Positions 23,041-36,629 of a stretch of DNA of 64,000 bases are shown in pieces. Below the pieces are notes generated by a model that was not told the DNA's origin, did no database searches, and saw nothing but the letters and a program-made list of their open reading frames with translations. The position numbers and the translations under genes are program-made. Location: contig NZ_CP094528.1 in the NCBI RefSeq assembly GCF_022811705.1, forward strand, positions 1,116,001 to 1,180,000, in the 5' to 3' direction. Numbering within the stretch: position 1 is the first letter of the stretch; every line of letters starts with the position of its first letter. The DNA is from Agromyces larvae (lineage in GTDB: Bacteria > Actinomycetota > Actinomycetes > Actinomycetales > Microbacteriaceae).

Positions 23041-25728
23041 TCAGTGCGCCGCGTCATCCCAGCTCTCGCCGCGCCCGACCTGCACGTCGAGCGGCACGAG
23101 CAGGTCGGCCGCCGAGCTCATGCGGTCGCGCACGATCGCCTCGAGTGCGTCGGCCTCGCCGTCGGCCACCTCGAACACGAGTTCGTCGTGCACCTGCAGC
23201 AGCATGCGCGACCGGAGCCCGGCCTCGGCGATCGATCGCTCGACACCGATCATCGCGAGCTTGATGATGTCGGCGGCCGACCCTTGGATCGGCGAGTTGA
23301 GGGCCTGCCGCTCGGCGTTCTCGCGCAGCACCCGGTTGGGGCTGTTGAGGTCGGGAAACGGACGTCGGCGGCCGAAGATCGTCTCGGTGTATCCGTCGAT
23401 ACGGGCCTGCTCGACGACCCCGCGCAGGTAGTCGCGCACGGCGCCGAATCTGGCGAAGTACTCCTTCATGAGCTGGGTCGCTTCGGCGCGGTCGATGCGC
23501 AACTGCTTGGAGAGGCCGAACGCGCTGAGCCCGTAGGCGAGTCCGTAGGACATCGCCTTGACCTTCGTGCGCATGAGCGGGGTGACGTCGGCCGGGTCGA
23601 CCGAGAACACCCGGGCGCCCACGAACCGGTGCAGATCCTCGCCCGCGTTGAACGCCTCGATGAGCCCGGGGTCGCCCGACAGGTGCGCCATGATGCGCAT
23701 CTCGATCTGCGAGTAGTCGGCCGTCATCAGCTCGGTGTATCCCTCGCCGGTGCGGAAGGCCTCGCGGATGCGCCGCCCGTCCTCGGTGCGGATCGGGATG
23801 TTCTGCAGGTTCGGGTCGTTGGAGCTCATCCGGCCGGTCGCCGCGCCGATCTGCCCGTAGCTCGTGTGGATGCGCCCGTCGGCGGCGATCGCCTTGTCGA
23901 GGGCGTCGACGATCTGACGCAGCTTCGTCGCGTCCCGATGCTCGAGCAGGTAGCCGAGGAACGGGTGCGGGTTCGACTCCTGCAGGTCGGCCAGTGCGCT
24001 CGCGTCGGTCGTGTACCCCGTCTTGGTCGCGCGGGTCTTGGGCATGCCGAGCTGGTCGAACAGCACCTCCTGGAGCTGCTTGGGCGAGCCGAGGTTCACC
24101 TCGCGCCCGATCTCGGCGTAGGCGAGCACCGCGAGGCCGGCAGCCCGGTCGCCGAGCTCGGCCGAGAGCGCGGCCAGCCGGTCGTGGTCGACCGCCACGC
24201 CGCGCAGCTCCATCGCCGCGAGCACCGGCACGAGCGGCATCTCGACGTCGGCGAGGAGCTGCCGGGTGCGCTCGGGCAGCACGCGCAGCACCTCGGGAGC
24301 GACCCGCAGCGAGTACCAGGCGTACTCGGGTGCGCCGGCGTCGCTGCCCTCCTCGGGCACGAGGAGCGACGGGTCGGATTGCGGCACCGTCTCGCCGAGA
24401 TAGCGCTGCACGAGGTCGTGGAGCGTCTTCTCCTGCAGGTTGGGTCGCATGAGCCAGCCGGCGAGCAGGGTGTCGACGACCAGACCGTCGAACGCGAGCC
24501 CCGAGCGGGCGATCGCCTCGAGCTGGCGCTTCGCGTCGGTCATGATCTTCGGCGCGTCGGACGCGAGCCAGGCCGCGAAGGCCGGGGTATCGGCGCCGGG
24601 CTGCCAGTCCAGACGCACCGTCTCGGTCGCGGTCGCGATGCCGACCCCGGCGACCTCGCCGCCGACGACGTCGATGCTGAGACCGAGTCCAGCGGGCTCG
24701 ACGGCCGTCGCGGTCGCGAGCCAGGCCGCCAGCTCAGCGTCGCGCAGCAGCTGCGGGGTGGGCGCGGCGGGCGCGGGCTCGCGCTCGACCGGCGCCGGCG
24801 CCGGCGCCGGCGCGCCGGACGCGGTCTGGTCGGCGTCGCCGAGGGCGAGCTTGGTCAGGCGGTCCATCAGCGTGCGGAACTCGAGCCGTTCGAAGATCGG
24901 CCGAACCGCGTCGAGGTCGATCGGCTTCGCTGCGAACTCGGAGAGCTCGACGTCGAGCTCGACATCGCGGACGAGCCGGTTCAGCTTGCGGTTGCGCACC
25001 GCGTTCTCGCGGCCGTCGCGCAGGTTCTGCCCGACGACGCCCTTGATCTCGTCGGCGTGCGCGAGGATGCCGTCGAGGTCGCCGTAGAGCCCGAGCCACT
25101 TGACCGCGGTCTTCTCGCCCACCTTCGGGATGCCGGGGAGGTTGTCGCTCGTCTCGCCGACCAGCGCGGCGACGTCGGGGTACTGCTCGGGGCGGATGCC
25201 GTAGCGCTCGATCACGGCGGCGGTGTCGTACCGCTTCAGCTGCGAGACCCCCTGCGTGTTGGGGTACAGCAGCGTGACGTCGTCGTCGACGAGCTGGATC
25301 GTGTCGCGGTCGCCCGAGACGAGGAGCACCCGGTAGCCCTCGGCGGTGCCGCGGGTGGCGAGCGTGGCGAGGATGTCGTCGGCCTCGAAGTCGTCTTTCT
25401 CGAGGGTGCGCACGCCCATCGCGTGCAGCGCCTCCTGCAGGAGCGGCACCTGCCCCTTGAACTCGGGCGGCGTCTCGGACCGGTTGCCCTTGTACTCGGC
25501 GTACTCGCGCGTGCGGAACGACTGCCGCGACTTGTCGAAGGCCACCGCGAGGTGCGTCGGCCGCTCGTTCTGCAGCAGCAGGAGCAGCATCGACAGGAAG
25601 CCGTGGATGGCGTTCGTGTGCTGGCCGTCGCGGGTCGAGAAGCTGTCGACGGGGAGGGCGTAGAACGCCCGGAAGGCGAGCGAGTGGCCGTCGACGACGA
25701 GGAGGGTGGGCTTGACTGGGTCCGTCAC
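23041..25728 (-). CDS. polA: DNA polymerase I
   Basis: Repair and Okazaki-fragment polymerase with 5'-3' exonuclease. The ~895-residue protein has an N-terminal 5' nuclease domain (VVDGHSLAFRAFYALP at the start, FEADDILATLA near residue 115), a Pro/Ala linker near 310-330, a degenerate middle domain, and a C-terminal family A polymerase (TADYSQIEMRIMAHLSGD near 672, MSYGLAYGLSAFGL near 731, LQVHDELVFEV near 856). The 3'-5' exonuclease acidic residues are not recognisable in the middle domain. GTG at 25729-25731 or 25726-25728; I prefer the latter from the -10 spacing. Confidence 0.97.
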   Translation of the reverse strand: MTDPVKPTLLVVDGHSLAFRAFYALPVDSFSTRDGQHTNAIHGFLSMLLLLLQNERPTHLAVAFDKSRQSFRTREYAEYKGNRSETPPEFKGQVPLLQEALHAMGVRTLEKDDFEADDILATLATRGTAEGYRVLLVSGDRDTIQLVDDDVTLLYPNTQGVSQLKRYDTAAVIERYGIRPEQYPDVAALVGETSDNLPGIPKVGEKTAVKWLGLYGDLDGILAHADEIKGVVGQNLRDGRENAVRNRKLNRLVRDVELDVELSEFAAKPIDLDAVRPIFERLEFRTLMDRLTKLALGDADQTASGAPAPAPAPVEREPAPAAPTPQLLRDAELAAWLATATAVEPAGLGLSIDVVGGEVAGVGIATATETVRLDWQPGADTPAFAAWLASDAPKIMTDAKRQLEAIARSGLAFDGLVVDTLLAGWLMRPNLQEKTLHDLVQRYLGETVPQSDPSLLVPEEGSDAGAPEYAWYSLRVAPEVLRVLPERTRQLLADVEMPLVPVLAAMELRGVAVDHDRLAALSAELGDRAAGLAVLAYAEIGREVNLGSPKQLQEVLFDQLGMPKTRATKTGYTTDASALADLQESNPHPFLGYLLEHRDATKLRQIVDALDKAIAADGRIHTSYGQIGAATGRMSSNDPNLQNIPIRTEDGRRIREAFRTGEGYTELMTADYSQIEMRIMAHLSGDPGLIEAFNAGEDLHRFVGARVFSVDPADVTPLMRTKVKAMSYGLAYGLSAFGLSKQLRIDRAEATQLMKEYFARFGAVRDYLRGVVEQARIDGYTETIFGRRRPFPDLNSPNRVLRENAERQALNSPIQGSAADIIKLAMIGVERSIAEAGLRSRMLLQVHDELVFEVADGEADALEAIVRDRMSSAADLLVPLDVQVGRGESWDDAAH
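24791..24814 (-). repeat. Hexanucleotide repeat in the polA linker
   Basis: Three exact GGCGCC units and one GGCGCG unit encode Ala-Pro repeats between the 5' nuclease and the middle domain of DNA polymerase I. Confidence 0.8.
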
Positions 25729-25734
25729 CACGCC

Positions 25735-25756
25735 AGCCTACAAGCGGCCTCCGACA
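25735..25756 (-). promoter_or_regulatory. polA promoter with PafBC-like motif
   Basis: On the minus strand TGTCGGAG (25749-25756), 8 nt, TAGGCT (25735-25740), then 6 nt to the GTG at 25728. The TGTCGGAG box is identical to that at uvrA. No SD is present, so a leaderless transcript is likely. Confidence 0.65.
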
Positions 25757-25798
25757 CGGTTCGCCCGGTCGCGTCGACCTCGAGGATGCCTCGCAGAA

Positions 25799-25837
25799 CG
25801 CGGATGCCGCGGCGAACGTGTCGCCGCGGCATCCGCG
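25799..25837 (-). terminator. Terminator after pdtaR
   Basis: A 17-bp perfect inverted repeat (25799-25815 with 25821-25837) with a 5-nt loop, 21 bp past the pdtaR stop and upstream of polA. Confidence 0.85.
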
Positions 25838-25858
25838 AAGCTGTCGGTGATGACGGGG

Positions 25859-26470
25859 TCAGGACTTCTTCGGCGCGAGCTGCTCGATGATCGCCTGCGA
25901 GACGTCCTTCATGGTGAGGCGTCGATCCATCGACGCCTTCTGGATCCACCGGAACGCCTCGGGCTCGGTGAGGCCCATCTTCTCGTTGAGCAGCCCCTTG
26001 GCGCGGTCGACGAGCTTGCGGGTCTCGAACCGCTCGACCAGATCGCCGACCTCGGCCTCGAGCGCGATGATCTGCGCGTGGCGGGCGAGCGCGATCTCGA
26101 TCGCGGGCAGCAGGTCGTTCGGCGTGAACGGCTTCACGACGTACGCCAGGGCGCCGGCCTCGCTCGCGCGCTCGACCAGCTCCTTCTGGCTGAACGCGGT
26201 GAGCAGCACGACCGGGGCGATGTGGCCCTTCGAGAGTCGCTCCGCGGCGGAGATGCCGTCGAGCTGCGGCATCTTCACGTCCATGATGACGAGATCGGGG
26301 CGCAGCTCGGTCGCGAGCTGAACCGCGGTCTCGCCGTCGCCGGCCTCGCCGACGACCTCGAAGCCGTTGTCGCGGAGGATCTCGACGATGTCGAGCCGGA
26401 TGAGCGATTCGTCTTCGGCCACGACGACCCGGCGCGGTGCCGCCGGCTGAGTGGATTCGCTGTCAGTCAC
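25859..26470 (-). CDS. pdtaR: ANTAR-domain response regulator (PdtaR type)
   Basis: A response regulator whose output domain binds RNA rather than DNA, acting by antitermination in characterised members. The GTG at 26468-26470 gives 203 residues. The receiver domain spans about 14-130, with acidic pair E19/D20, phosphoacceptor D64 in VIMDVKMPQLDG, and a Lys in VVKPF near 114. The ANTAR domain spans about 137-198 and contains AKGLLNEKMGLTEPEAF. No cognate kinase is encoded nearby. In Mycobacterium tuberculosis pdtaR also lies between pyk and polA, supporting orthology. Confidence 0.93.
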   Translation of the reverse strand: MTDSESTQPAAPRRVVVAEDESLIRLDIVEILRDNGFEVVGEAGDGETAVQLATELRPDLVIMDVKMPQLDGISAAERLSKGHIAPVVLLTAFSQKELVERASEAGALAYVVKPFTPNDLLPAIEIALARHAQIIALEAEVGDLVERFETRKLVDRAKGLLNEKMGLTEPEAFRWIQKASMDRRLTMKDVSQAIIEQLAPKKS

Positions 26471-26477
26471 GGCTGAA

Positions 26478-26483
26478 AGCCTA
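26478..26483 (-). promoter_or_regulatory. pdtaR -10 element, leaderless layout
   Basis: TAGGCT on the minus strand, 7 nt before the GTG, with no SD. It overlaps the tRNA-Leu promoter region on the other strand. Confidence 0.45.
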
Positions 26484-26486
26484 CGG

Positions 26487-26492
26487 TATTCT
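26487..26492 (+). promoter_or_regulatory. tRNA-Leu -10 element
   Basis: TATTCT on the plus strand predicts transcription from about 26499, some 8 nt before the mature tRNA 5' end. No clear -35 is seen. Confidence 0.4.
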
Positions 26493-26506
26493 GGCCAAGG
26501 CCTCTG

Positions 26507-26592
26507 GCCGGTGTGGCGGAATGGCAGACGCGGAGCACTCAAAATGCTTTGCCCGAAAGGGCGTGTGGGTTCGACCCCCACCACCGGCACCA
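26507..26592 (+). tRNA. tRNA-Leu(CAA)
   Basis: The 7-bp acceptor stem pairs 26507-26513 (GCCGGTG) with 26582-26588 (CACCGGC); the discriminator is A and CCA is encoded at 26590-26592. The anticodon loop 26538-26544 carries CAA at 26540-26542, reading the UUG leucine codon. A long variable arm (GCCCGAAAGGGC) marks a class II tRNA, and the T arm has GGTTCGA. UUG is rare in such a GC-rich genome, though UUG serves as a start codon twice in this window. It lies head-to-head with pdtaR. Confidence 0.97.
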
Positions 26593-26614
26593 CAGCGCTG
26601 GTCTCCGGCGCGGA

Positions 26615-27073
26615 TCAGGCGTCGGATGCCTCGACGGCCGCGCGCACGTGGCGATTGCGTTCCTCGATGAGTCTCCGCAGGTAGGCGCGCAGGAGCGGCT
26701 CGACCATGCGGCCGAGCGGGCCGAGCGGAGCCGTGAAGCGGATGCGGTCGCGCATCAGGGTGCCCGAGGCATCCGATTCGAAGCGATGCTCGTGACGGAA
26801 CGAGGCGAACGGACCGCGACGCTGCTCGTCGACGAAGCGCTCGGGCCGTTCGTACTCGGTGATCGCGCTGGTCATCGTGAACGGCACGCCGAAGTGCCGC
26901 GCTCGCCAGGTGACCGTCTCGCCCGCGCCGATCCGCCCGGAGGTCACGCCCGCGATCGCACGCTCGCGGCTCGCCCCCATCGAACGCACGTGGAGGTCGA
27001 TGTCGAGCGACGCGTCGAACACCGCGTCCGGCGGCGCCGCGATGGCGGTCGAGCACTCGAACTCGGCGGTCAC
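26615..27073 (-). CDS. SRPBCC family protein (START/polyketide-cyclase-like fold)
   Basis: A 152-residue protein with the helix-grip (SRPBCC) pattern: an N-terminal strand followed by AAPPDAVFDASLD near residues 12-24, a central TWRARHFGVPFTMTSAITEY segment, and a long C-terminal helix with LLRAYLRRLIEERNRHVR. Such proteins bind hydrophobic ligands, but the ligand cannot be predicted. The GTG at 27071-27073 has GAGGA about 8 nt upstream; the longer frame reaching into pyk is a shadow. It sits alone between tRNA-Leu and the pyk terminator. Confidence 0.85.
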   Translation of the reverse strand: MTAEFECSTAIAAPPDAVFDASLDIDLHVRSMGASRERAIAGVTSGRIGAGETVTWRARHFGVPFTMTSAITEYERPERFVDEQRRGPFASFRHEHRFESDASGTLMRDRIRFTAPLGPLGRMVEPLLRAYLRRLIEERNRHVRAAVEASDA

Positions 27074-27094
27074 GGACCGATCCTCGCACGGAAC

Positions 27095-27138
27095 GACGGC
27101 GAAGGGCCGGCGGATCACTCCGCCGGCCCTTCGCCGTC
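27095..27138 (-). terminator. Strong terminator after pyk
   Basis: A perfect 20-bp inverted repeat (27095-27114 with 27119-27138) with a 4-nt loop, 16 bp past the pyk stop; the longest perfect stem in the window. Confidence 0.88.
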
Positions 27139-27153
27139 TCGCCTGCGACCTGC

Positions 27154-28569
27154 TCAGAGCACGTCGCCGACCTTGTGCACGCGCACGTCGTTCGTCGTGC
27201 CGGGGATGCCGGGAGGCGAACCCGAGATGATGACGACGGTCTCGCCCTCGACGGCGCGACCCGACTTCACGATGACGTCGTCGACCTGGCCGACCATCTG
27301 GTCGGTGTGGGTGACGCGGTCGACCACGAAGGACTCGACGCCCCAGAACAGCGACATCCGGCGACGGATGGCTTGATCGGGCGTGAACGCCAGGATCGGG
27401 ATGCGGCTGCGCAGCCGCGACATCCGACGCACCGACTCGCCCGACTCGGTGAAGACGCAGAGGTACTTCGCGTCGACGAAGTCGCCGATGTCGACCGCGG
27501 CCGCGGTGATGGCACCCGATTGGGTGCGGGGCTTGGTACCGAGCTTCGGCACCCGCTCGAGGCCGTGCTGCTCCGTCGACTCGACGATGCGCGCCATGGT
27601 CTGCACCGTGATGACGGGGTACTCCCCCACGCTCGTCTCGCCCGAGAGCATGACCGCGTCGGCGCCGTCGAGGATCGCGTTCGCGACGTCGGAGGTCTCG
27701 GCGCGCGTGGGCACCGGGCTGTGCGTCATCGACTCGAGCATCTGGGTGGCGACGATCACGGGCTTCGCGAGCCGGCGGGCGATCTCGATCGCCTGCTTCT
27801 GCACGATGGGCACCGCTTCGAGAGGCAGCTCGACGCCGAGGTCGCCACGGGCGACCATGATCGCGTCGAACGCCTCGATGATCTCCTCGAGGTGGTCGAC
27901 CGCCTGCGGCTTCTCGATCTTGGCGACGACGGGCACGCGGCGACCGACCTCGTCCATGATCTCGTGCACGCGGACGATGTCGGTGGCGTTGCGCACGAAC
28001 GACAGCGCGATGAGATCGGCACCGAGCTCGAGGCCCCAACGCAGGTCGGCCTCGTCCTTCTCGCTGAGGGCCGGTACGTTGACCGCGACGCCCGGCAGGT
28101 TGATGCCCTTGTTGTTCGACACCGGGCCGGCGACGACCACGCGGGTGGTGACGACGGTGCCGTCGGTCTCGATGACCTCGACGCGCACCTTGCCGTCGTC
28201 GATGAGCAGGAAGTCACCGGGCTTCACGTCCTGCGGGAGTCCCTTGAACGTCGTGCCGACGATCTCTTTCGTGCCGAGGATGTCCTCGGTCGTGATCTTG
28301 AAGATGTCGCCCTCGGCGAGTTCGTGGGGGCCGTCGGCGAACTTGCCGAGCCGGATCTTCGGGCCCTGCAGGTCGACGAGGACGCCGATCGCGCGGCCGG
28401 TGTCGTTGGCCGCCTTGCGCACGTTCTGGTAGACGCCCTCGTGGACGTCGTAGCTGCCGTGGCTGAGGTTCATCCGCGCAACGTCGATGCCCGCATCGAT
28501 GATCGCGCGGATCTGTTCATAGCTCGATGTCGCCGGCCCGAGGGTGGCGACGATCTTCGCTCGTCTCAT
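27154..28569 (-). CDS. pyk: Pyruvate kinase
   Basis: Makes pyruvate and ATP from phosphoenolpyruvate. The ATG at 28567-28569 gives 471 residues starting MRRAKIVATLGPATSS, the usual N-terminus. The active-site signature with the catalytic Lys, VVAKIEKPQAVDHLEEI, is near residue 213. The metal site MVARGDLGVELP lies near 237 and TRAETSDVANAILDGADAVMLS is near 280. The C-terminal allosteric domain is complete. It is likely transcribed alone, given the gap of 70 bp after gltD and the strong terminator. Confidence 0.97.
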   Translation of the reverse strand: MRRAKIVATLGPATSSYEQIRAIIDAGIDVARMNLSHGSYDVHEGVYQNVRKAANDTGRAIGVLVDLQGPKIRLGKFADGPHELAEGDIFKITTEDILGTKEIVGTTFKGLPQDVKPGDFLLIDDGKVRVEVIETDGTVVTTRVVVAGPVSNNKGINLPGVAVNVPALSEKDEADLRWGLELGADLIALSFVRNATDIVRVHEIMDEVGRRVPVVAKIEKPQAVDHLEEIIEAFDAIMVARGDLGVELPLEAVPIVQKQAIEIARRLAKPVIVATQMLESMTHSPVPTRAETSDVANAILDGADAVMLSGETSVGEYPVITVQTMARIVESTEQHGLERVPKLGTKPRTQSGAITAAAVDIGDFVDAKYLCVFTESGESVRRMSRLRSRIPILAFTPDQAIRRRMSLFWGVESFVVDRVTHTDQMVGQVDDVIVKSGRAVEGETVVIISGSPPGIPGTTNDVRVHKVGDVL

Positions 28570-28639
28570 GTGGTGTGTACTCCCAGGGTGTTCCGCCCGC
28601 AGTCTCACGGGTCGGGGGTTCAGGTGACGCCTGCGGACG

Positions 28640-30089
28640 TCAGATCGCGAACGCGCGAGCGGTCGCGGGGATCGGGCTCGGAAGGCGTGTCTCGCCTTCA
28701 AGGTACCGGTCGACGGCCGCGGCCGCAGCCCGGCCCTCGGCGATCGCCCAGACGATGAGCGACTGGCCGCGGCCGGCATCGCCGGCCACGAAGACGCCCG
28801 GCAGGGCGGTGGCGTAGTCGGCATCGCGCTCGAGGATGCCCCGCGCGCTCACGCCGACCTCGAGTTGGGGCTGGATCGTGTCGGTCTCGGGACCGGTGAA
28901 TCCGAGGGCGAGCAGCACCAGGTCGGCGGGGATCTCGCGCTCGGTGCCCCCCTTGGGCACACGGCGGCCGTCGAGGTACTCGGTCTCGGCGACCCGGATG
29001 CCACGAACCTCGCCGTTGTCGTTCGCGATGAACTCCACGGTGGACGCGAGGTACTCGCGCTTGCCGCCCTCTTCGTGCGCCGACTGCACTTCGAACAGCG
29101 TCGGATGCATCGGCCAGGGCTGGTCGTCGGTGCGCACCGCGCTCGGCTGCTTGCCGATGGCCAGGTTCGTGACCGTGAGCGCGCCCTGGCGGTGCGCGGT
29201 GCCGATGCAGTCGGCGCCGGTGTCGCCGCCGCCGAGCACGACGACGTGCTTGCCCTCGGCCGTGATCTGGTCGAAGACCTCGTCGCCGGCGAGCTGACGG
29301 TTCGACTGCGTCAGGTACTCCATCGCGAAGTGCACGCCCGCCAGGTCGCGCCCGGGGATCGGCAGGTCGCGCGGCACCATGGCGCCCGTCGCCACCACGA
29401 CGGCGTCGTACCGTTCGCGCAGCTGGTCCCAGGTGATGTCGGTGCCGATGTCGACGCCGGCGCGGAACCGCGTGCCCTCCGCGGTCATCTGCGCCAGCCG
29501 CTGGTCGAGGTGGCGCTTCTCCATCTTGAAGTCGGGGATGCCGTACCGCAGGAGCCCGCCGATGCGGTCGTCGCGCTCGAACACCGCGACGGTGTGGCCG
29601 GCGCGCGTGAGCTGCTGGGCGGCGGCGAGACCGGCGGGCCCCGAGCCGACGACGGCGACCGTCTTGCCGGTGAGGCGCGCCGGCGGCTGCGGTTGCACCC
29701 AGCCGTTGCCGAACGCCTGGTCGATGATCGAGACCTCGACCTGCTTGATCGTCACCGCGGGCTGGTTGATGCCGAGCACGCACGCCGACTCGCACGGCGC
29801 CGGGCAGAGCCGACCCGTGAACTCGGGGAAGTTGTTCGTCGCGTGCAGGCGCTCGATGGCCGCGCGGCCCTCGCCGCGCCACATCAGGTCGTTCCACTCT
29901 GGGATCAGGTTGCCGAGGGGGCATCCCTGATGACAGAACGGGACGCCGCAGTCCATGCAGCGGCCGGCCTGCCGGCGCAGCTGCGCCGGGTCGCCCTGCT
30001 CGTAGACCTCTTTCCAGTCCATCAACCGGACCGGAACGGGTCGCCGCTTGGGAAGCTCACGCTCGGTGACCTTCAGAAAGCCCTTCGGG

Positions 30090-30097
<8 letters not shown>
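28640..30097 (-). CDS. gltD: Glutamate synthase, small (beta) subunit
   Basis: Supplies electrons from NADPH to GltB for glutamate synthesis. The 485-residue protein has the N-terminal iron-sulfur cysteine clusters [14 protein letters not shown] near residue 47 and CPAPCESAC near residue 97. An FAD-binding [14 protein letters not shown] motif is near 148, and the NADPH-binding [13 protein letters not shown] near 287. The ATG overlaps the gltB stop by 8 bp, so the subunits are translationally coupled in the order gltB-gltD. Confidence 0.97.
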
Positions 30098-34667
<4,570 letters not shown>

Positions 34668-34780
34668 GTGGACCGTCCTCGTCGTCTAGGTGGCAGCTTG
34701 GGGACGTCGTCGGCCCTGCGGAGGGAATCTCGCGGCACATGATGCGGTGCCGCGTCGGAGCTCGCGAAACGGTGGGAACG

Positions 34781-35791
34781 TTACTCGGAGGCGGGACGAT
34801 CAGGGCTTGTGGCTGCCGTCGCGCCCTCTGCGGGCTCGCCCTCGACGCCGTCGTCGAGAGAGTCTGAGTCGGACTCGGTGTCGTCAGAGTCTACCTCAGG
34901 GTCGGGACGCACCCACTCGCGCCCCGGAACGTAGACGCTCGGCTCCAGACCGGGGTGGCGACGACGTTGCACGAGGATGAGCACGATGCCGATCACGACC
35001 GCGGCCCACGCCGCCCAGACGTTCACCCGGATGCCCAGGAACATCTCGCTCGGGTCCACCCGGATCGACTCGAAGAACGACCGGCCGAGGCCGTACCAGA
35101 TCAGGTAGACGCCGAACGCCTTGCCCCAGCGCAGGTTGGCGCGACGCTCGAGCAGGATGATCACGGCGACGCCGAGCAGGTTCCAGATCAGTTCGTACAG
35201 GAACGTCGGGTGGAACAGTGTGCCGTCTTCGAGCCCCTGCGGCCAGGCGGGGTTGGTGCTCTCGATCTCGAGACCCCACGGCAGGTCGGTGGGCGCACCG
35301 AACAGCTCGTGGTTGAACCAGTTGCCGATCCGGCCGACGGCCTGCGCGACGAGCAGGCCGGGCGCGAGCGCGTCGGCGAACGACCAGAACCGCAGACCGG
35401 TCAGCCGGCAGCCGATGAGCACGCCGACCGCGCCGCCGAGGAGCGAGCCGAAGATCGCGTTGCCGCCCTCCCAGATGTTCCAGATCGCACCGGGCTGGAA
35501 CGGGTTCCAGATGTTCGCGCCCTCGTAGAAGTAGTCCCCGGGGTGCGTGAGCACGTGGTAGAGCCGCGCACCGATGATGCCGAGCGGCACCGCCCACAGC
35601 GCGATGTCCAGCACGATGCCCGGTTCGGCACCGCGCTTGGTCAGCCGGCGCGACGTGATGACGACGGCCAGGATGATGCCCAGCAGAATGCAGAGCGCAT
35701 AGGTGTGCAGGTTGATCTGCCACCCGAAGAGGTTGATCTCGAAGATCTGCCACGCCTCATCGGGGCTCGGAATGCTGAAGGGGGCTGACAC
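34781..35791 (-). CDS. lgt: Prolipoprotein diacylglyceryl transferase
   Basis: Transfers diacylglycerol from phospholipid to the lipobox Cys of prolipoproteins in the membrane. The 336-residue protein has about seven membrane segments and the Lgt signature GRIGNWFNHELFG near residues 149-161. Other family landmarks are YALCILLGI near 31 and SFFESIRVDP near 241. The C-terminus from about residue 290 is a long acidic, Asp/Ser/Glu-rich cytoplasmic tail not needed in shorter homologues. The GTG start is preceded by AAAGG. It lies between trpA and gltB, as in mycobacteria. Confidence 0.95.
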   Translation of the reverse strand: MSAPFSIPSPDEAWQIFEINLFGWQINLHTYALCILLGIILAVVITSRRLTKRGAEPGIVLDIALWAVPLGIIGARLYHVLTHPGDYFYEGANIWNPFQPGAIWNIWEGGNAIFGSLLGGAVGVLIGCRLTGLRFWSFADALAPGLLVAQAVGRIGNWFNHELFGAPTDLPWGLEIESTNPAWPQGLEDGTLFHPTFLYELIWNLLGVAVIILLERRANLRWGKAFGVYLIWYGLGRSFFESIRVDPSEMFLGIRVNVWAAWAAVVIGIVLILVQRRRHPGLEPSVYVPGREWVRPDPEVDSDDTESDSDSLDDGVEGEPAEGATAATSPDRPASE

Positions 35792-35838
35792 GCTCGGCGT
35801 TGCCTTTCTCGTGGGATGCCCGCGAACGGGCCTCGAAG

Positions 35839-35844
35839 AGCCTA
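35839..35844 (-). promoter_or_regulatory. Candidate lgt -10 element
   Basis: TAGGCT on the minus strand 2 nt beyond the trpA stop, predicting a leader of about 40 nt with a small tetraloop hairpin (35818-35831) and the lgt SD. The hairpin could equally be a weak trpA terminator. Confidence 0.35.
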
Positions 35845-35846
35845 CT

Positions 35847-36629
35847 TCACGCGGCCAGGGTGCCGCGTGCGAGGTCGGCCGCGAGGCGGCCGACCCCCTC
35901 GACGCCGCCGTCGCCGAGCGCCTTCACCAGCGCCGAACCGACGATGGCGCCGTCGGCGTACTCGAGGACTTCGCGCACCTGGTCGGGCGTCGAGATCCCG
36001 ACGCCGACGCAGGTGCTGTCGCAGCCGTGGGCGCGCAGGCGCTCGACGACCGCGCGCGCGGCCGCGTCGACGTCGCGGCGCGCACCGGTGATGCCCATCG
36101 TCGACACCGCGTACACGAACCCGCGGCTCTGCGCGACGACCCGATCGAGCCGATCACCGGTCGACGAGGGCGCGGCGAGGAAGACGCGGTCGAGCCCGGT
36201 GCGCTCGGATGCGGCGATCCATTCGGATGCCTCGTCGGGAATGAGGTCGGGCGTGATGAGCCCCGTGCCGCCCGCCGCGAGCAGGTCGTCGGCGAACCGG
36301 TCCACGCCGTACTGCACGACGGGGTTCCAGTAGGTCATGACCAGGATCGGCACGTCGATCTGCGAGGTGATCTCGCGGACGGCGGTGAAGCCGTCGCGCA
36401 GCCGGAACCCGTTGCGCAGCGCCTCCTGGGTGGCAGCCTGGATCACCGCGCCGTCCATCACGGGATCGGAATACGGCAGACCGAGCTCGATCGCGTCGAC
36501 CCCGTTCGAGGCGATCGCGACGGCGGCGTCGATCGACTCGGCGAGATTCGGGAACCCCACCGGCAGATAGCCGATGAGCGCGCCCGTGCCGGCGTCGACC
36601 CGCGTGCGGATGGTGTCGCGCACGCTCAT
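35847..36629 (-). CDS. trpA: Tryptophan synthase alpha chain
   Basis: Cleaves indole-3-glycerol phosphate to indole and glyceraldehyde 3-phosphate. The ATG at 36627-36629 gives 260 residues. The catalytic Glu and Asp are in [14 protein letters not shown] near residues 47-60. [13 protein letters not shown] near 172 and the phosphate-binding [11 protein letters not shown] near 209 fit the family. The start overlaps the trpB stop by 4 bp (ATGA), so equimolar TrpA and TrpB are coupled. It is the last trp gene before lgt. Confidence 0.97.
   Translation of the reverse strand: MSVRDTIRTRVDAGTGALIGYLPVGFPNLAESIDAAVAIASNGVDAIELGLPYSDPVMDGAVIQAATQEALRNGFRLRDGFTAVREITSQIDVPILVMTYWNPVVQYGVDRFADDLLAAGGTGLITPDLIPDEASEWIAASERTGLDRVFLAAPSSTGDRLDRVVAQSRGFVYAVSTMGITGARRDVDAAARAVVERLRAHGCDSTCVGVGISTPDQVREVLEYADGAIVGSALVKALGDGGVEGVGRLAADLARGTLAA

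Noticed and set aside
25732..25858. Small gene between polA and pdtaR
   Set aside because: The interval is filled by the polA promoter and the pdtaR terminator; no start with SD or plausible protein is present.
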